Positions 5,846 through 7,925 of a stretch of DNA of 7,925 nucleotides are shown here, in pieces (positions within the stretch are counted from its first letter, which is position 1; each line of letters opens with the position of its first letter). The notes below the pieces were generated by a model that was not told the origin of the DNA, did not search any database, and was given only the letters and a program-made list of their open reading frames with translations. Position numbers and translations under genes: made by a program. Source of the stretch: Phycisphaeraceae bacterium (lineage in GTDB: Bacteria; Planctomycetota; Phycisphaerae; Phycisphaerales; Phycisphaeraceae); the NCBI GenBank assembly GCA_020850375.1, contig JADZET010000039.1, positions 1 to 7,925 on the forward strand, written 5' to 3'.

Positions 5846-7003
5846 TCATGATACGATCCCCCGCATCCTCATGCGAAGCTCCTCGACCGACGGCGCCGCC
5901 GCCTCGGCCGTGCGGGGGTGGATGAATTCCTTCTGCACCAGGTCCACGAGGCTGTCGGCCATCGACTGCATGCCCGCCTGCCGCTGGGCCTTGATGACCT
6001 GGTCCAGTTCGTGCTCGCGTCCGTCGAGGATGGTCTGGCGGGTCGGCGGGGACTGCAGCAGCACCTCCACGGCCGGCACGCGCTGGGGGTTCTCCTTGAC
6101 CGTCGGCAGCAGCCGCTGGCAGACGAATGCCCGCATCTGCGTGGCGAGCATCGTCCGGATGGCCGGCCGGTACTCAGGGGCGAACAGCTCGTAAATTCGG
6201 GCGAACATGCCCGACGTCGAGGGGGCATGGATCGAGCCCAGCACCAGGTGGCCCGTCTCGGCCGCCTGGAGGGCCGCCTCCATCGTCGCCTTGTCGCGCA
6301 TCTCCCCGATCATCACCACGTCCGGGTTCTCACGCAGCAGCGACCGCAGGCCGATCTCGAAGCTCGGCAGGTCCGGGCCGACCTCCCGCTGGTGGATCAT
6401 GGCCTTGTCGTCGACCAGCAGGTACTCGATCGGGTCCTCGAGCGTGACGATGTGGCAGGCGCGCTGATGGTTGATGGCCTCGAGCATGGCCGCGAGCGTC
6501 GTGCTCTTGCCCGAGCCGGTCACGCCGCTGACGAGCACCAGCCCCTGCTCATACCGGCAGATGGCCTCGAGGACCGGGGGCAGGTGGAGCCTGGCGAAGG
6601 TCAGGTCCTCGCTCTGGAGGAGCCGCGCGGCGATGGCCAACTGGCCGCGGGTGCGGAAGATGTTGATGCGGAACCGCTTGCCGGCCGAGGCCGTGACGCT
6701 CAGGTCCACCGCCCCCTCGTTCACCAGCGTCTTTCGCTGGATGGGGCTCAGGCCGGCCTCGATCCACTGTTCGAAGACCTCGTCGGAGACGGGCTCGGCC
6801 TTGAGGGCCTGGAGCCGGCCGCGCAGGCGGATGCGGGGGGCCTGCTCGCCGCGGACCAGGAGGTCCGACGCCCCGTAGTTCACCGCCGCCTCGAAAAAAC
6901 GGCGCAGCGGCGTGTCCATCAGCGTGGGCCCGCCGCGCAGGCTCTGGGGCTGACCGGTGGGCGAGGCGTCCGAGGGCTGCGGGGCTGAGTCTGGCTGGGC
7001 CAT
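5846..7003 (-). CDS. pilT: PilT-family type IV pilus retraction ATPase
   Basis: PilT proteins are cytoplasmic hexameric ATPases that usually drive pilus retraction. Of 385 residues, the first 28 or so are polar and proline-rich; the PilT-like part begins near MDTPLRRFFEAAVNYGASDLLVRG (29-52), with GASDLLV in place of the usual GASDLHL. Walker A is GVTGSGKSTT at 160-169 (Lys166), the Asp box TLEDPIEY at 187-194, Walker B VVMIGEMRD at 229-237 (Glu234), and the His box GHLVLGSIHA at 251-260 (His252, His259). GMQSMADSLVDLVQ at 344-357 matches the PilT C-terminus, but the AIRNLIRE signature is replaced by TRQTILDG (321-328). All catalytic residues are present. Two starts are possible: 7003 (MAQPDS, weak GAAAG upstream) or 6919 (MDTPLR), the latter nearer to the usual family length. 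The frame stays open far into hisF by chance. Gaps are 107 bases to hisF and 82 to the next gene. PilU or another PilT-like motor cannot be excluded. Confidence 0.88.
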   Translation of the reverse strand: MAQPDSAPQPSDASPTGQPQSLRGGPTLMDTPLRRFFEAAVNYGASDLLVRGEQAPRIRLRGRLQALKAEPVSDEVFEQWIEAGLSPIQRKTLVNEGAVDLSVTASAGKRFRINIFRTRGQLAIAARLLQSEDLTFARLHLPPVLEAICRYEQGLVLVSGVTGSGKSTTLAAMLEAINHQRACHIVTLEDPIEYLLVDDKAMIHQREVGPDLPSFEIGLRSLLRENPDVVMIGEMRDKATMEAALQAAETGHLVLGSIHAPSTSGMFARIYELFAPEYRPAIRTMLATQMRAFVCQRLLPTVKENPQRVPAVEVLLQSPPTRQTILDGREHELDQVIKAQRQAGMQSMADSLVDLVQKEFIHPRTAEAAAPSVEELRMRMRGIVS

Positions 7004-7051
7004 GATGCACGGCTTTCGCGGCTGTTGGGGATCGGTCGTCCGACGCGCCTG

Positions 7052-7061
7052 CGTTGCAACG
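7052..7061. repeat. 10-base perfect palindrome CGTTGCAACG
   Basis: A self-complementary decamer 49 bases upstream of the pilT start at 7003. It sits three to four bases from a TTGAC (- strand, 7064-7068) that resembles a -35 element, though no convincing -10 follows it at the normal distance. It could be an operator half-site pair; nothing in the sequence proves this. Confidence 0.35.
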
Positions 7062-7068
7062 GAGTCAA

Positions 7069-7106
7069 CTTCCGGATCGCTTCCGGGTCTTCCGGGGTCT
7101 TCCCGG
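7069..7106. repeat. Four phased short direct repeats upstream of pilT
   Basis: CTTCCGG occurs at 7069-7075, 7080-7086 and 7089-7095, and CTTCCCGG at 7099-7106 (CCGGAAG on the coding strand of pilT). Start-to-start distances are 11, 9 and 10 bases, close to one DNA helical turn. The array fills much of the gap between the hisF stop and the pilT start and lies outside both coding regions. It could be a binding array for a regulator or a product of slippage. Confidence 0.6.
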
Positions 7107-7110
7107 GGGG

Positions 7111-7884
7111 TTATGCCACTAAGCGTATCGGGACTTGGCGCTGCGCCAAGTATTTTTTCGTTTCTTCGATGGTGTACTGGCCGTAGTGGAAAATGCTCGC
7201 CACCAGCGCGGCGTCGGCCCGGGTCTCGGTCAGCACACGGCGGATGTGCTCCGGGCTCCCGCACCCGCCCGAGGCGACCACCGGCACGTCCACCGCCGCC
7301 GACACGGCCGCGGTCATCTCCAGGTCGTACCCGTCCTTGGTCCCGTCGGCGTCCATGCTCGTCAGGACGATCTCGCCGGCCCCCCGGCGGACGACCTCCC
7401 TGGCCCAGGCCACCGCCTCGAGCCCCGTCGGCCGCCGACCGCCGTGGGTGTGCACCTCGAAGACCGTCTTGCCGTCGCGGACGACGCGCTTGGGGTCGAT
7501 GTTGACCACCGTGGCGCAGCGGCCGAACCGCCGGGCCGTCTGGGTGACGATGCCCGGATCCACCACCGCCGCGGTGTTGATGCTGACCTTCTCCGCCCCG
7601 GCCTGGATCAGGGCGGTGACGTCGTCGATGGTCCGGATGCCCCCGCCGACGGTGAAGGGCATGAAGCACTGCTCAGCCACCCGGCGGACCACGTCGAGCA
7701 TGATGCCCCGGCCCTCGTGGCTGGCGGTGATGTCCAGGAAGACCAGCTCGTCGGCTCCCTGCCGGTCGTACTGGCGGGCGATCTCCACGGGATCGCCGGC
7801 GTCGCGCAGGCCCAGGAAGTTGACTCCCTTGACCACGCGGCCGGCCATCACGTCCAGGCACGGAATGATGCGGTGTGTCAGCAC
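7111..7884 (-). CDS. hisF: Imidazole glycerol phosphate synthase cyclase subunit HisF
   Basis: HisF is the cyclase half of the HisH-HisF complex. It takes ammonia from the HisH glutaminase and turns PRFAR into imidazole glycerol phosphate and AICAR, linking histidine and purine synthesis in the cytoplasm. The 257 residues make a complete (beta/alpha)8 barrel. Seen are RIIPCLDV at 5-12 with catalytic Asp11, the first phosphate-site region TVGGGIR at 78-84, NIDPKR with catalytic Asp130 at 128-133, and [14 protein letters not shown] in the second half, followed by VVASGGCGS. Asp11 and Asp130 fall at the same numbers as in the well-studied Thermotoga enzyme. The start codon is GTG at 7884; no other in-frame start exists between it and the window edge, and [12 protein letters not shown] matches the normal HisF N-terminus. 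HisH and HisA are not in the window. The gene is upstream of pilT on the same strand, with no metabolic link to it. Confidence 0.97.
   Translation of the reverse strand: MLTHRIIPCLDVMAGRVVKGVNFLGLRDAGDPVEIARQYDRQGADELVFLDITASHEGRGIMLDVVRRVAEQCFMPFTVGGGIRTIDDVTALIQAGAEKVSINTAAVVDPGIVTQTARRFGRCATVVNIDPKRVVRDGKTVFEVHTHGGRRPTGLEAVAWAREVVRRGAGEIVLTSMDADGTKDGYDLEMTAAVSAAVDVPVVASGGCGSPEHIRRVLTETRADAALVASIFHYGQYTIEETKKYLAQRQVPIRLVA
7133..7158 (+). terminator. Terminator-like palindrome inside hisF, facing the + strand
   Basis: ACTTGGCGC at 7133-7141 and GCGCCAAGT at 7143-7151 form a perfect 19-base palindrome around one T (7142). An RNA hairpin would have an 8-bp stem and a CTG loop. On the + strand it is followed by A and six T (7153-7158), the form of a rho-independent terminator. 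It lies within codons for the HisF C-terminus (KKYLAQRQ), antisense to the gene, and no + strand gene is seen upstream of it. It might stop antisense transcripts, or be a coding coincidence. Confidence 0.5.
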
Positions 7885-7890
7885 CCTATC

Positions 7891-7896
7891 ATCATA
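7891..7896 (-). promoter_or_regulatory. Possible -10 element of hisF
   Basis: On the - strand TATGAT lies six bases before the GTG start. Transcription from it would begin at or beside the start codon, giving a leaderless mRNA, which agrees with the absence of a good ribosome binding site there. No TTGACA-like -35 is seen at 16-18 bases, and the region is cut by the window edge, so this is a weak call. Confidence 0.35.
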
Positions 7897-7925
7897 ACAA
7901 CACGGCCCGTGCCGCCGGGGCGACG

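Noticed and set aside
4768..5925. 385-codon open frame on the + strand
   Set aside because: It is antisense to the PilB/GspE-like gene and has biased composition (runs of Gly, Arg, Gln and His) with no conserved motif.
7004..7669. 222-codon N-terminal extension of the PilT-type protein
   Set aside because: The frame happens to be open through the gap and into hisF, but that part is a shifted reading of hisF and has the arginine/glycine-rich composition of a shadow. The PilT fold starts only after 7003.
7901..7911. Inverted repeat CACGG-C-CCGTG upstream of hisF
   Set aside because: Five-base arms in G+C-rich DNA are expected by chance, and the window ends 14 bases later, so no operator or attenuator can be supported.

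Overview
The window is G+C-rich, almost fully coding bacterial DNA holding six genes. One gene (htpX) is on the + strand at the left edge. The other five lie on the - strand and are transcribed right to left in the order hisF, pilT-like ATPase, membrane-anchored degenerate PilB/GspE-like protein, large CvpA-family membrane protein, murD. The gene content, the MurD N-terminus (GLGRFGGGIGVTRFLA) and the very large CvpA-type protein suggest a member of the Planctomycetota, possibly Phycisphaerae. That placement is inference from protein style; there is no rRNA or other marker here to prove it.

Left part (1-2276): htpX, a membrane zinc metalloprotease, converges on murD, the peptidoglycan precursor ligase. 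A rho-independent terminator for htpX lies exactly over the murD stop codon, so the last murD codons and the htpX terminator share the same bases.

Middle part (2340-5763): a 571-residue CvpA-family protein has four probable N-terminal membrane helices and a long non-membrane C-terminal part that seems to contain two copies of one beta-rich domain. Upstream of it is a 550-residue protein with N-terminal membrane helices and a complete PilB/GspE fold. It has lost the Walker A lysine, the Walker B glutamate and the His-box histidines, but keeps the four-cysteine zinc site. It is a probable pseudo-ATPase.

Right part (5846-7925): a PilT-type ATPase has all its nucleotide-binding motifs intact. 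Upstream of it is hisF (histidine biosynthesis), which starts with GTG and may be leaderless. The 107-base gap between hisF and pilT holds four evenly spaced copies of CTTCC(C)GG and a 10-base palindrome. A terminator-like palindrome facing the + strand lies inside the 3' end of hisF.

The intergenic gaps on the - strand are short (107, 82, 55 and 63 bases) and show no clear terminator, so the five genes may be read together in part. The pair of an active PilT and a membrane-anchored inactive PilB-like partner, with no pilin, PilC or PilQ in view, is the most interesting content. No tRNA, rRNA, CRISPR array, insertion sequence or attachment site was seen.
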